Source of the DNA: Leucocoprinus leucothites
Lineage: Eukaryota; Basidiomycota; Agaricomycetes; Agaricales; Agaricaceae
DNA length: 64,000 nt
NCBI GenBank assembly: GCA_013368445.1
Contig: JAACJO010000045.1
Location: 62,001-126,000 of the forward strand
Direction: 5' to 3'
Shown here: in pieces, positions 9,973 to 21,545 of the stretch
Position numbering within the stretch: position 1 is the stretch's first letter
Layout of the letters: the number at the start of each line of letters is the position of its first letter
Made by a program: the position numbers and the translations under genes
The notes under the pieces: model-generated
Seen by the model: only the letters and a program-made list of their open reading frames with translations
The model's database searches: none
Told to the model about the DNA's origin: nothing

Positions 9973-12238
9973 TTGCATACAAACTATGAAGGCAGCCAAT
10001 CAGAAGAGTCCAACCATGAATGTCTGACTAGCAGACTAACATCATCCAAAGAACCTGAATTACCATCATGGATCAGCAAGATCAACAATCAAACTGAAAA
10101 CTATTCAGATTACAAATCTGACAAAAACCCAAATTCATCCAACTCTATCAATTCTATTTTTAGAACTAATATCACACCCAATACACAGCAATATATAACC
10201 AAACTAATACTTGAACAACACCCATCAATTGTTGTTTGTGAATGCCCAAAACCTCATCTTCCAACAATTATAGAAGAGCAGACCCCCCACACCTCGCAGC
10301 ATGCCTCTCCAAGAGATTCCAAAGCCATTCCCACCCTGAAAATGAACCACAAGAATCAACTAGTGGAAACTCACCAGTTGAAACCCAAGAATCCCAGAAC
10401 GCTCTCTTCTCACAACAACTCCCAAACCTTCCAACCCCTCCTGCAAAACCCTCACTACTCCCAGCTATCCAAAGACAAAGAAGCAGACAATACAAAGAGG
10501 AACACCAATCCAACCTTGAAGAAACCTTCACTAGACTCAAAAACCTTGCCCAGACAGAACCACCTGGACTCCAACTCAAACCAATTGAAACCCAAGAAAC
10601 ACCTTCACAAGGATCTTCCACTGTTACTGTCCCATCTCAATCAGATTCCGAAGTCTCCTACAGATCTCAAAGAGCAGGATCACCAATAGAATCCAGTGAA
10701 TTCAATAGAGGAGCTAAAGTCTTGGCAGCAAACACATTCGGATATAGAGCCAATAATCCAGAATATAACATCTATCAACCAGTATCATAAGGTTTCAAAA
10801 GGAAAGGACTGCCTGGAAGTCCAGACAGAGGAAATGGAGAAGGAGGTGGAGGTGGAGGAGGAGGAGGCAGAGGAGGATTCTTTGGACAAGCACAACAACA
10901 ACAACCCCAGCACTACAATAGAGGAGTCAAATATGACTTACCCAAAGAATTCAATAGCACCACTCAGGATTATCAAAGATGGAAAGAACAGCTCACATTA
11001 TACTTCTTGGCCAACTGTGACCAATTCCCGTCAGACCATGACACCATCATCTGTGCATTATACAACATGGGAGAAGGAGCAAGTTTCTGGAGGAGAGATT
11101 TCCTTACCCACCACATGCAAAATGGAGTACCTACCTTTGGTACTGCCAATGCATTTTTGGCAAGCCTTGGATCAATCATTCCTACCATTCAACAAAGGAG
11201 AAAGCTTCCTCAGAAAATGGCTCGCACTTGAACAAATGCAAAGACCCATTGAGACCTACATCATGGAGTTCTGAATCCTGGCTAACTGAGCTGGAGTCCA
11301 AGAAACCCAACAACTCATCCATCAGTTCAGAGAAGGTCTTGACCCAAGCATTGCAATCCATGCTATTTTGAAACATCCAGGAAACAACTTGGAGGAATCG
11401 CTCATGGCAGCCCATGCAGCAAAGGAAACTGAAAGAATGGAGGCAGACTATTATTGAAGACACCCCCAGGTATACTCCAGAAGAAAGATGGCGAAACTGA
11501 AAAGGTGCAATTATCACCAGGGTCAAGGCTACATCCCACTCCAACCTCATTGGGACCCGAATGTGATGGATGTTGATGCTATGGAAGCATTACTTCAGAA
11601 CTTCACAATTTCTCAAGGCTACCAACAGAATGATAATTCATCATCTGATGAAAGTGAAAGTGACAACAATGATCATCAAGAGAATGTTAAACAGTCAATC
11701 CTACAAGCATTTGACACAATCCTTTCCTGAGCCTAGGCCTATAATGCAAGGGTTTGGCAGAGCTAGGGGTCGACGACCCTGCTCAGCAAGAAAGAGTTTT
11801 GGTGGGTACAAGTCCCACACTGTCCAGTGGCAATTTGCATCAGTTTGAACATGAGTTTTCTCTTTCTATAAAAAAAAAAAAAAAAAAAAAAAAGACACAA
11901 TCCTTTCTACACATCAAAAGGAAAGCCTTAGGAAAGAGACATATTTCAAATGTGAACAAACCAGACACTTCACCAGAGATTGTCCCAAACGTAAAGCATG
12001 CCTTTCAAAAATCCCCAGAAATTCCCAATCCAAAAACACCAAGCATAAGCGACCTGTATTGCCTAGGAAGTCATGCAATAATAACAAGAAGGCACAGAGA
12101 CACTTCCAAAGCATGCTGCTCAACAAAATCATCCAAAGCATCCCAGACAACAAAGAAGTTGTAAATGTCTATAACAAACATGCTAACCAACCTGGATTCA
12201 TCCATCGAGAAATCCAGAATTTTGCCTCAGACAATTAG
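9973..12238 (+). pseudogene. gag: gag of element 2, broken and split by a SINE
   Basis: A polar N-terminal region (from about 9973, changing frame near 10242-10330) leads to a Gly-rich run (about 10838-10880) and a gag/capsid domain (about 10925-11460). Breaks include TAA at 10788-10790, a one-base gain in the T-run at about 11153-11157, TGA codons near 11272 and 11289 at probable Trp positions, and a further stop before 11460. The downstream part carries the MDVDAME-type linker (about 11566). The SINE at 11727-11893 then interrupts it. After the SINE a zinc knuckle at about 11950-11990 follows, in which the first Cys seems to have become Tyr. The frame ends with TAG at 12236-12238. Confidence 0.75.
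11727..11893 (+). mobile_element. tRNA-related SINE with poly(A) tail
   Basis: A 167-bp insertion is bounded by a perfect 14-bp duplication, GACACAATCCTTTC, at 11713-11726 and 11894-11907. Its head contains a good box A (TGGCAGAGCTAGG, about 11755) and a box B-like sequence (GGTACAAGTCC, about 11803), spaced as in a tRNA gene, so RNA polymerase III transcription is likely. It ends in a run of 24 A (11870-11893). Long duplication plus poly(A) is the mark of LINE-driven retroposition. Removing it restores the gag reading through the site. Confidence 0.9.
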
Positions 12239-12243
12239 CATCC

Positions 12244-13150
12244 ATGTCTAACTCATCAAAACCCTCTACTGGACAGTGCACACCCTCTTATTTAGCCTCT
12301 CGCTCTTCAACTCCAGATTCCAATGGACCTATTTATTTCTTGAACAGACTACAGAATGATAGCTACCCCAGACTAAAGACCCCAACTCAACTCTCTTATT
12401 TAAACAAAGTTTCCCTTACTCCCATGCAATCAAACACCCTTTATCTTCCCCTAAAAGTGCACCTACCAGAGAGAAACATGGATACCTTAGCACTCCTTGA
12501 CTCAAGAGCTGGAGCTGATCTTGTTGATCAAGATCTCATCAATGAATGGAAACTTCTGAGAAGAAAACTCCTGAAACCCCTTGCCATCAGGAATGGAGAT
12601 GGATCAGTTGTAGAAAATACATCCATCACTGATTACATAGTGATCAAAACTACCATTTACAGAAATCAAATCAAAACCAATGCAATTGTTGCAAACCTAG
12701 GATGACCTAGAATAATCTATGGAATCCCATGGTTTTCTAAACACAACCCAGATGTAGATTGGACCAAGAAAACCCTTTCTTGGCAATCTTATATTGAAAA
12801 CCAGGAATTCACAGCATTACTTGATTCAGCATTTCCTGATGCAATCGGCCTAGACAAACTCAACCTGTTGGAACAACACTTTATTGAATTCAATGCCAAA
12901 ATCTCACACTCTCAGATGTTCACTCAACAACATGGAGAAAAGAAAGAAACTGATCCCACCAAGATAGTACCCAATTACCTTCATGAATTCCTCAATCTCT
13001 TCAGCAAGAAGAAAAGCAAAAGATTCCCTCCATCTTGAACCTACAATCACAAAATCGAGATGAAACCATTGTTCCAACCCAAAGCTTTTCCTTTCTACAA
13101 ACTATCATATGGAGAAACCCTCGAACTCAATAAATTCATTGAAGAAAATC
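12244..13150 (+). pseudogene. pol: Start of pol of element 2: protease and RT N-terminus, truncated
   Basis: The frame gives a retropepsin-type domain at about 12480-12740. The expected catalytic Asp-Ser-Gly-Ala reads Asp-Ser-Arg-Ala (near 12500), which should inactivate the enzyme. TGA at 12703-12705 and another near 13036 stand at likely Trp positions. The fragment ends in the first part of reverse transcriptase, just after the Lys/Phe-rich segment that precedes the fingers domain, and stops dead at 13150 where unrelated LTR sequence begins. Confidence 0.8.
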
Positions 13151-13186
13151 TGTTATAGTGACACCGGCCCGGTCCTAAGCTGGTGC
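13151..13186 (-). repeat. Fragment of an element-1-type LTR end, inverted
   Basis: These 36 bp are the reverse complement of the last bases of the element 1 LTR (GTCACTATAACA end and the GC-rich block before it), with a few changes. Only this stub is present; at 13187 it runs directly into the 5' LTR of element 3. It is a rearrangement scar. Confidence 0.75.
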
Positions 13187-14511
13187 TGTGACGCAAAAAC
13201 CGAAAATAGACAGGAAATACTAATATTTTCGTGATTTCACACTTAGTATTATAAAAGAATAATGCTATGCCTAAGACCCTATAGTGCATTAGTGGTGTAG
13301 CTACAAAGCTACTTACTAAGAAGTAATATGGTCAACCAATACGACAGGTGAGACTGGTAATCTAGTACAGCTGTCCACTGTTGTGAACCATTCCGGGGAT
13401 TTGAACCCTTGACTTCAGGACACTGCATCACTGAATTACTGCTTTAGGACCCGAGGGAAACCTCCGCACCAAGAATGATCCAAATGATCTAAAAATAAGG
13501 ACCAAGGTCTAGAACCGGATCAGAAGAATCAACAGACTGGTTAACAGACAATGATCTACATTTTCCACATGTACAAGACAGGAACCTAGCTACCCCGCTG
13601 CTTAGCTACACCATTTCCGCACTGCTCAGTCATCCAACTGTACTGGCCAAGCAAACCAATGGTTGCATTGACATGTCAGGGGTCCTCAGTTAAAGAAAAT
13701 ATCACAGCCGAAATGCTTACCCATGATTAAAAAAGGATTAATGAAAGAAACTTGCGTGGTAGCTACTCTGCTACCCATATGACAACCTAGCGATTGAACG
13801 GACCTACCGGTCGGTGTCGCATCATAAAAGTATACCCAGCTGAATCCAGGACAATTCAGTCATTTTCTATTAGTCAATTTCGAGTCATAGCTATTTCTTT
13901 CTAGAATATTTCATCTATTTTCATATCTCTCAAATAATATAAAAAGGGCCCGACAGCATGCGGATAGGCAAGGAATCCTATGCCTCCGTAGTGCTATAGG
14001 GTGTGCAGACCACAAACTAAGCATTTTTGAGTAAATAAGTGATCAACCTTCTAAGAGAACTCTAAACAGGAAAGACTCCTACTAGTTAATCTAAGAAATA
14101 TCCTAAGACATCTCGAGTTTGACCTAGTGTCACAGTGAAGTAGCTACCAAGCTAAGAGGGCTTGTAGTTAAAGCATATAGACCGCACCAGCACCAGTGTG
14201 TGACTGAGTGGGTGATTATAGACAAGGTCCAGTTGACCTTAGAGGGAGACAGAGACAGCTTCAGGATAAAAGATCTTAGCTATAGAAGTCAACTAAGCAT
14301 CGCAAACTGTGCACTTAGTCAGGATCCTAGTACAGTGTTTGAGAATTTCCCAAAGTAAATAAAACAGCATTTAGTTTCATCGCACATTTTGCATTATTCA
14401 GCAGTAATTACATAAATCCTCATCAATTTCTCATACTTCCCCTTGAATTCATTAGAGGTTACATTCTAGCTACCTAGTTAGTACTCCACTTGACATTATA
14501 TCCATATGTCA
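13187..14511 (+). repeat. 5' LTR of element 3
   Basis: It starts TGTGACGCAAAAACC and ends TATCCATATGTCA, matching 27811-29134 throughout. On its minus strand, about 13385-13450 resembles a tRNA-type Pol III promoter: a box B (GGGTTCAAATCCCC) is preceded by a box A-like stretch. The 3' LTR keeps this module in changed form. Several copies of the palindrome GTAGCTAC also occur here (13297, 13759, 14140). Confidence 0.9.
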
Positions 14512-14691
14512 AAGAGCCTCTACATCTGGAGCCCACTGCAAGGGAAGTTTCAGATTTGTTGAGGATTTTCTTTTTATTGTTGTTTTCTTTTATTATTTTA
14601 CAAAACGTCTTGGGGACCTCCTCTGAAGTCTTCAACACCAAAAGGCTTAAGACAAAAAGCCACCTTAGGAAGTAGCTCCCTTAACAAAGGA
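14512..14691 (+). other. Leader of element 3, possible primer binding site
   Basis: This short gap separates the LTR from gag. TGGAGCCCACTGC at 14527-14539 begins with TGG as a tRNA-3'-end complement should, but it lies 15 bases from the LTR edge, so the assignment is weak. Confidence 0.35.
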
Positions 14692-16440
14692 ATGACTTCT
14701 ACCCATAAAAGAACAACCAAGACTTCTGCCAAGGCAGGGCTTGTGAAACCTTATATGCCCCCAAAGCATGTTTCTAGAGTCAAGCGAACAGAAAAGCCAG
14801 GATCTTCTGCATCGACTGCCCGTTTAGCTAAAAAGCTACCTGGCCAGTGGACCGACAATGAGGATGAAGCTTTGTTGATTGAGAAAGAATTACTTGCTTT
14901 ACCTGCCGATACTTCCGAACAGGAAATATTTATCGCATTTGCTGCCACCTGAGTTTACTACTCAGAAAGAACAATCCTCTATTTCGAACTCTACGATACC
15001 TTCAAATATGGTGAATACTCCGAATATGCCCGGATGCTCTCTAACGAGGCTCCTGCATGGGACGGAAAAGGAAATTCACTTAGGCAATATATTTGGCATG
15101 TTGAACGACTCTTATTGTTCTGCAAAATTATGGACCCTAAAGAGAAGATTGACTGGCTGATAACATATTTGCCAAGTCCCGAGCACCAAGAAGAGTGGTT
15201 AGGATTTGCCTCTATAGCTGGGGACAACTATGAAGCCTTTAAGGCTAAAATCCACGAGGAATATCCGGAAACAGTTTCCTATGAGCAAGGATCCGTCAAA
15301 AGGCTCAGAGTGATTTGCCAAGAATATAAAGGGACTACAATGGATGATGAAGGTCACCTGTTAGCTTTCAAGCGATGCTTTATCACTGAAGCCACCAAGT
15401 GTCTCAAGGTGCCGCCTCTAGTATCCAATTGAGAGTTAGTAGAAATGTTCACTAGTGCATTGGACCCAGACTTCCAACGAGCACTGAACAATAAACTAAG
15501 TCTCCAAGGGAAAACGAGAATGGTCACCGAGCAGAAAGAGCTTCATGACGAAGATCCGTATGATTACCAAGAAGTAATTAAAGAAGCAGTCACACTAGTA
15601 TCAGGGATAACTCTGTTAAGATCTCAAAATTCGGAAAGGGTTATCCTACAATCAGATGTAGCTATGTCACTATTCCTGAAGCACGAAGAAGTATCTTTGA
15701 ATCGAAAGGTCGAAGATAAACTCGAAGCACTAAATGGCGAGGTAGCTAACATAAAAGATAGTATCCAGATACAACATGATAATATAAAGTCCTTAATAAA
15801 AGAATTCGCTCAACAAGTTTCTAAGACAAGTAACCAATTGAGCTATTCTAGGACTGCCCAATCTCAGTCTCAGCCTAATGGTAATCAGTGCAAATACTGT
15901 GGAGGCAACGACCACTATCTAAGAGCCTGTCTGGATAAGGAGAAAGACTTAGCCAATGGACAGATCAAATGGGATAGGGATAACTGGTACCTATGCTTCC
16001 CTGATGGGGTTAGCATTCCCAGCAGACCCAGATCGATCAAGGCTAAAGTGGATACTTTCCACCGGAGCCGGATCACCAATTTACATATGGAAGCAGAAGA
16101 GGATATTCCGCTTTTAGATGAAATCTAGAAGAAGACTCCTTATTCCAATTTTGTGTGTGGGGTCTGGGATAACCAAGACAAAGTCATAGAGACACAGATG
16201 GGCATGATGAGCAATAAGGAAAAAGAATTAGAAGAAACTAAGAGTCTGCTGGAGGTGTACAAACAGCTTGTGAATGCGCATCAGGCTAATAGCAAGGTAG
16301 CTATGTCGCAACTGGCACCCCTAGCACCTGAAAAGGCAGTGGATCCCCTGAACAATTTAAAAGATCAAATTGCATTGTTACAGGCTCAACTTAATAACAT
16401 GGCCATTAATAACAACTCCACTTCCCAACAGGGTTTCTGA
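14692..16440 (+). pseudogene. gag: gag of element 3, broken
   Basis: One frame runs from the ATG at 14692 through a basic N-terminus, a capsid-like helical region (about 15000-15700), a coiled segment and one zinc knuckle (CKYCGGNDHYLRAC, about 15889) followed by the Trp/Asp-rich tail usual in this agaricomycete gypsy family. Stops at 14950-14952, 15430-15432 and 16126-16128 interrupt it, the middle one at a probable Arg codon. After 16128 the same frame continues to 16440 as a coiled-coil, Gln/Ala-rich segment, so gag probably extended to about here. Confidence 0.75.
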
Positions 16441-16448
16441 ATAGTTTT

Positions 16449-19400
16449 GTGAAGGTGTCCTGCTCAAAAGGGAAAGTCACCCCTTCGAAGAAGAGGGAAC
16501 CAGAGAACCATTCAGACAGTGACACCTCGGACGAAAGTGAAGAGGAACTGCCACCTAAAAAGAAAAATAATAAGAAAGTGGAATTACTGTATAAGAAGGT
16601 ACCCCCTATGAAACCAGTGGTAGAAGTGCCACCCATTCCTTTAAGACATTTACAAAAGGAGAAGGAAAAGTTAAAAGAAAAAGCGCCTCCTAACTATAAA
16701 CATGAAGCACCCATTGAGAGAGAAGTGGACGTCGATGATGTCCTTAACAAACTTCTTAAAGCTTCAACAGGAGTATCTGTCAAGAGAAATAATGGTGCTA
16801 TCACCTAAGTTACAGAACGCATACAAGGAATTAATTTCAAAGAAAAGGGTAGCTACCCAGCTACAAGGCATCCAGCGTCTGAAGATGAAGAGGAAATCCC
16901 ATGACAAAAGATGTCATACAGGTACACTTACACACTTTAGAGGAAGGGCAACTTGTAAAATGAGAATTGCAAGGAGTTCCGGGAGGCCGACTGAAGCTTG
17001 GGTAGTACAGGACCTGATCTTGCAGTACTTAGAGACGTTACCTAAAGAGGATAGAAATAACCAAGTGTTCGTGTCTAGGGAATCGGAAGCACTTTGCTGT
17101 ATTACGGTGACTATAAACGGCATTTGTAATAAAGAAGCATTGCTGGACAGTGGCTCCCAGATAATCTCTATGAGTCACAAGGTAGCTATGGAGGCTCAGT
17201 TAACCTGGGACCCGACATTACCATCTTAATGCAAAGCGCTAGTGGCCATATGAAGTGAAACTTGTGGACTAGCTAAAGACATGCCTTTCTGTTTAGGGGG
17301 AATTATAATCTTCCTACAAGTACATGTGCTGCCTGACCCACCTTATGGAGTGTTATTGGGAAGACCTTTTTGACACCCTTACCCAAAGTCAAGTCCAGAA
17401 TACTAAGGATAGAGGACAAACCTTAATATTGACAGACCCAACTAATGGAATAGAGCAGTAGTACCTACCCGAGCATGAGGAGCTTGCCCTAGGATGCTAA
17501 AGAAGGCACAAGTGGCAAGTGAAAATTTTTGAAACAACCTCGAGGAATTGAAAGAAGAACAAGAGAGGTGGTTTTAATTAATAGATAAGATACCAGGACA
17601 GGCATCAGTGGTTACTGAAAACCTTGGCGACTGCAGGAGAATTTACGAGGATGAGATAAGACTACTCTATCTTCAGAAAGGATTAGAGGAGCAACCAGGG
17701 ATGTCTACTGAAGAAAAGGGATTATTCCAGAATTACCTATCTCAGGTAGCTACCCTACTAGCTCGTCAACACCAAGTAACCGTGGTCGAAGAGGTCGAAA
17801 CAGCTGACCCATTACAAGTGTTTGCAGGAAAGAAATATAAACCTGTAGCATTAAAGGTGAGACCAGTCTAGGAGAACTCCCACAAGAATACAGAATCATT
17901 AGGAATATTACTGGTGATCCTTTGGCTGGAATGCCCAATCTACCTAGCTACCCACCTACATTCGTTCCAAAGGGAAGATATACCCAAGAAAGAATGGAAG
18001 TGTTGGATACTGGTCACTCAGGGGATTTCCTATGGCCTGAAGAACGAAAACTTATGCATCATCTAATTAGTTTACAAAATGAGACATTTGCTTGGGATGA
18101 CACAGAAAGAGGGAGATTCAAGGAAAAATTCTTTCTGGCAGTAGAAATTCCAACAGTAGCCATACACCTTGGGTAGAGAAAAATCGACCCATTCCACCAG
18201 CTATTTATGATGAGGTGTGTAAGATTATTAAGAAAAAGATCACACTGGAGTCTATGAGCCTTCAAATTCCTCTTATAGATCTTGCTGGTTTACCATCATA
18301 AAGAAAGATGGAAAGAGCTTAAGACTAGTACACAGTCTCGAAACCACTCAATAAAGTCACCATTGTACATTCTGGGTTACCTCCAGCAACTGAAGAGCTC
18401 GCCATGTACTTTGCAGGAAGGGCATGTAATGGCATACTAGACTTGTATGTGGGTTATGACAAGCAAGTACTAGTGGAAAAATCCCAGGATTTGACCACCT
18501 TCCAGACTCCCTTTGGGGCACTGAGGTTGGTAACACTACCTATGGGTTGGACCAACTCTGTACCGATTTTTCATGATGATGTGACAGAGATTTTAAAAGA
18601 AGAAACACTGGAGTATACTATGCCTTATATAGATGATGTACCAATTAGAGGACCTGCCACTAGGTATGAACAACCTGATGGTAGCTACGAGGTGTGTAAG
18701 CTGAATCCCAGTATTTGTCGCTTTGTATGGGAACATATGAATATGGTAAATCACATACTTCAAAGGATGAAATATGCTGGTGGTACCTTCTCAGGACCTA
18801 AGACTACCATCTGCACTGATAAAATCACCATAGTAGGTTTTGATTGTTCATATGAAGGATGGTCACTAACTACAGATGCAATAGGCATCATCACTAGATG
18901 GGGACCATGTGAGGACTTCACCAATGTACAAGGGTTTTTAGGAACAGCGGTCAGGTGTAGACATCACATACCCGGCTTTGCCTTACTAGCTACCCTGCTA
19001 TATAACTTACTTAGGAAAGGAAAAGACTTTGAATGGGGACCTGAACAACAAGCGGCTCAAGACAGAATTAAAGAGGCAATTAAGAAAAGCCTTCCTATCA
19101 AAAAGCCCAAGTTCCCGAGTTCACAGCCTTTAGTATTGTTGGTCAACAGTTCATGGAGAGCAGTTGGTTACTATATATGGCAATGTGATGAGTCTGATCC
19201 CAAGGTCATAAATTACATTAAGTTCAATTCAATCCTCATGGATGAGAGACAACAACATTACTCTCAGCCCAAAAGAGAACTGTGTGGTCTGAAAATGGTG
19301 CTTGATGAAGAAAGATATTTATTCTGGGGATGTAGAAACCTGGTCATTGAGACAGACACCAAGTACCTATTTGGTATGCTCAACAATCCAGGCAGACTAC

Positions 19401-19953
19401 TGAATGCAACAGTCAATCACTGGGTAGCTGAGATAAGAAATTATCAGTTTACCTTAATACATAAAGCCGGAAAAATGTTCAGGCCTGATGGTTTCTCCTG
19501 GAGGAAACATTATGAAGGGGATAACTCAAATAGGAAATTTGATGATGGAACAGACAATGAGAGAGAGGAATTTGAATTAGTCAAGTTTGATCCTAAAATG
19601 CCAGATCCGTTACCCCTAGAGGATTTTTTAGGAGATATAGATACCCAGACTGGGTTCGTCAATGAAATCACCAAAGAAATCGGAGATTTTGAGTGGGAAC
19701 TTAATTGGGCACTCAAAGGAAGGAAGGCAGAAGAGATGGCTCATAGCAAACTAGCTAGCAAGCCACAATGCCCAGAACCTTTGAAAATCTTCTTGAGTGA
19801 AAACCTTGGAGAAAAATTAATACCTGATTTTGACAAGGTAGACACTTCCAACCTGGCATATGAATATAACAAAGAGATCAGATCTGAGGTTGCTTGAGAA
19901 CAAGACACTTGATTGCCCAGAATTAAAGATTGGCTCACTTCATGAGGTAGCTA
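16449..19953 (+). pseudogene. pol: pol of element 3, first part: protease, RT, RNase H
   Basis: A charged linker (16449-16800) changes frame at about 16790 into a protease region with ALLDSGSQ near 17140. Further shifts and stops follow at about 17229-17600. The pre-RT segment (17608-18176) and a badly damaged start of RT (18180-18400) lead to a long open stretch, 18404-19897, that keeps the RT palm motif YIDD (about 18625), the thumb and the RNase H core. Residue order and wording match the large gypsy family common in mushrooms. The region ends at the Tc1/mariner insertion (TA at 19952-19953). Confidence 0.85.
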
Positions 19954-20168
19954 CAGTGGCTCAAAAAACTGTCCCAATGTTTTCGCATTTTGGACATATT
20001 TGCTAATACCAGGGCAGATATATGGCCTAGCATCCTGAAAATATTCACACAGGTACCTTGACATATTGGGAGCATATATTCCCATGATCACATGACCTTG
20101 TCCATCAATGAATTATTAATGAATTATCGAAAATATCTACTCATTGGGACAGTTTTTTGACCCTCTGT
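19954..20168. repeat. Left terminal inverted repeat of the Tc1/mariner element
   Basis: It pairs with 21331-21545 at high identity over about 215 bp. The outer and inner ends of the arm are themselves inverted copies of one another for about 19 bp. Confidence 0.88.
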
Positions 20169-20179
20169 TATCTACCTAC

Positions 20180-21233
20180 TCAATACTTTGTATGACCTCC
20201 TCTTGCCCTGACAACTGCCTCAATCCTTCTGGGCATGGTTTATATCAGCCTTTGGCACCTTTCTGCTGGAATCTTATTCCACTCCTCTACTAGCCTCTCC
20301 CACAATTCAAATACTCCTTAGGTGGTCTTTCATATGCCTTCAGCTGGTCCTTCAGGTAGGTCCAGAGGTGTTCAATGGGATTTAGGTCAGGGGATTGTGC
20401 AGGGCATGATAGAACTTGAATGTTGTTGTCCACAAACCATTGTTGTCCCAGTTTTGAGGTGTGTTTTGGGTCATTATCCTGCTGGAATATCCTCTCCTCC
20501 TCCTCCATCTCCAACTTTTCAAAGCTTTCCACCACCCCATTGTCCAAAATCTCGCAGTATTTCACTGCATCCATATTCCCTTGAACCTCAATCAGCTTTC
20601 CTACCCCATTCCACCCCATACACCCCCACACCATCATGTTACCACCTCCTCCATGTTTGACAGTAGGGAGAGTGGTCCTATCTGACAGTGGTTCCCCCCT
20701 CTCCTTCCAGGTATACACCTTTCCATCTGACCCAATCCTGTTGATCTTTGTTTCATCTGTCCACAACACCCTCTTCCAGTCCTCCACTGTCCAATTCCTA
20801 TGTTCATGTGCAGAGTCAAGGCATTCCTCACAATGTTGCTTTTTGAGTAGAGGTCATTTGATCTTGGTTACAGAGCAAAATCCATTATCCTGAAGGGTAT
20901 TTCTGACAGTTTGGGGTGTGACAGGGTCAGACAGAGTAGAGTTAATGAAATTTGTAGCCTGGACAGCATTATCTAGCTTTCCAGAGGTTATTTGGTGAAT
21001 TATTGCTTTTTTATCATGAGGAGAAAGCTTGGAAGGACGTCCTCCCTTGTTGTTTTCCTTGTCCCCATCAACTTCTTTATTGATCCTCCCAACAGTAGAC
21101 TTGCCTAGACTAGTTTTATGTTCAATATGGCACAAGGAATAGCCATCTTTGAGAAGAGAAGTGACTTGGGAGTATTAGGTAGAGGAGATAGCTTTCATGA
21201 TGTAGTGACAGGAAGAAAGACAGTTGTAGCCAT
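20180..21233 (-). pseudogene. Tc1/mariner transposase (DD34E), broken
   Basis: Read on the minus strand it starts with a possible ATG at 21233 and shows a helix-turn-helix DNA-binding region (about 21110-20860) and a DDE catalytic core. The triad is seen as LWTDETK, FQQDND and SPDLNPIEHLW, with 34 residues between the second Asp and the Glu, hence DD34E. A TGA near 20852 stands at an Arg-like position, and one-base shifts occur in the N-terminal part and near 20315. The C-terminus then reads on to a stop at 20180-20182. Length (about 350 codons) is normal for the family, and the copy is inactive. Confidence 0.88.
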
Positions 21234-21330
21234 CTCAACATGTCAACCAAGGTCACATGATCTTGTTTACTACTCCCACACCTGCCCTGATGCTCCCCTG
21301 GCATGTTACAAGATAGATACTGGGAGGCTG

Positions 21331-21545
21331 ACAGGGGGTCAAAAAACTGTCCCAATGAGTAGATATTTTTAATAATTCATTACTAATTCATTGATGGACA
21401 AGGTCATGTGATCATGGGAATATATGCTCCCAATATGTCAAGGTACCTGTGTGAATATTTTCAGGATGCTAGGCCATATATCTGCCCTGGTATTAGCAAA
21501 TATGTCCAAAATGCGAAAACATTGGGACAGTTTTTTGAGCCACTG
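21331..21545. repeat. Right terminal inverted repeat of the Tc1/mariner element
   Basis: This is the mirror partner of 19954-20168, ending AGCCACTG before the TA target at 21546. Confidence 0.88.

Larger units (their letters stand above)
1..13150 (+). mobile_element. Ty3/gypsy element 2, 3'-truncated, with nested insertions
   Basis: The parts are LTR (1-1366), leader (1367-1532 plus 9583-9972), gag (9973-12238) and protease plus the start of reverse transcriptase (12244-13150). Coding sequence stops abruptly at 13150, where a 36-bp fragment of a different LTR begins, so most of pol and the 3' LTR are lost. Two later insertions interrupt it: element 1 (1533-9577) and a SINE (11727-11893). A solo LTR of the same family lies at 31301-32678. 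The assignment of LTR and body to one element is inferred from removing element 1 at its target duplication. Confidence 0.7.
19954..21545 (-). mobile_element. Tc1/mariner transposon in element 3 pol
   Basis: The element is flanked by the TA dinucleotide (19952-19953 and 21546-21547), the classic Tc1/mariner target. Both ends start CAGTGGCTCAAAAAACTG. The terminal inverted repeats extend about 215 bp (19954-20168 and 21331-21545). Each arm also contains, at its inner end, a second inverted copy of the terminal motif (CATTGGGACAGTTTTTTGA). The transposase lies on the minus strand. Pol of element 3 resumes beyond it. Confidence 0.92.

Noticed and set aside
4199..13040. TGA might be read as Trp rather than stop in these elements
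   Set aside because: The right-end host genes use TGG for Trp and end with TGA, and the transposons also carry TAG, TAA, frame shifts and deletions. Decay explains all of it.
13385..13450. A true tRNA gene
   Set aside because: The acceptor and anticodon stems do not pair properly, and the same sequence, altered, sits in the other LTR of element 3. I kept it only as a tRNA-like module.
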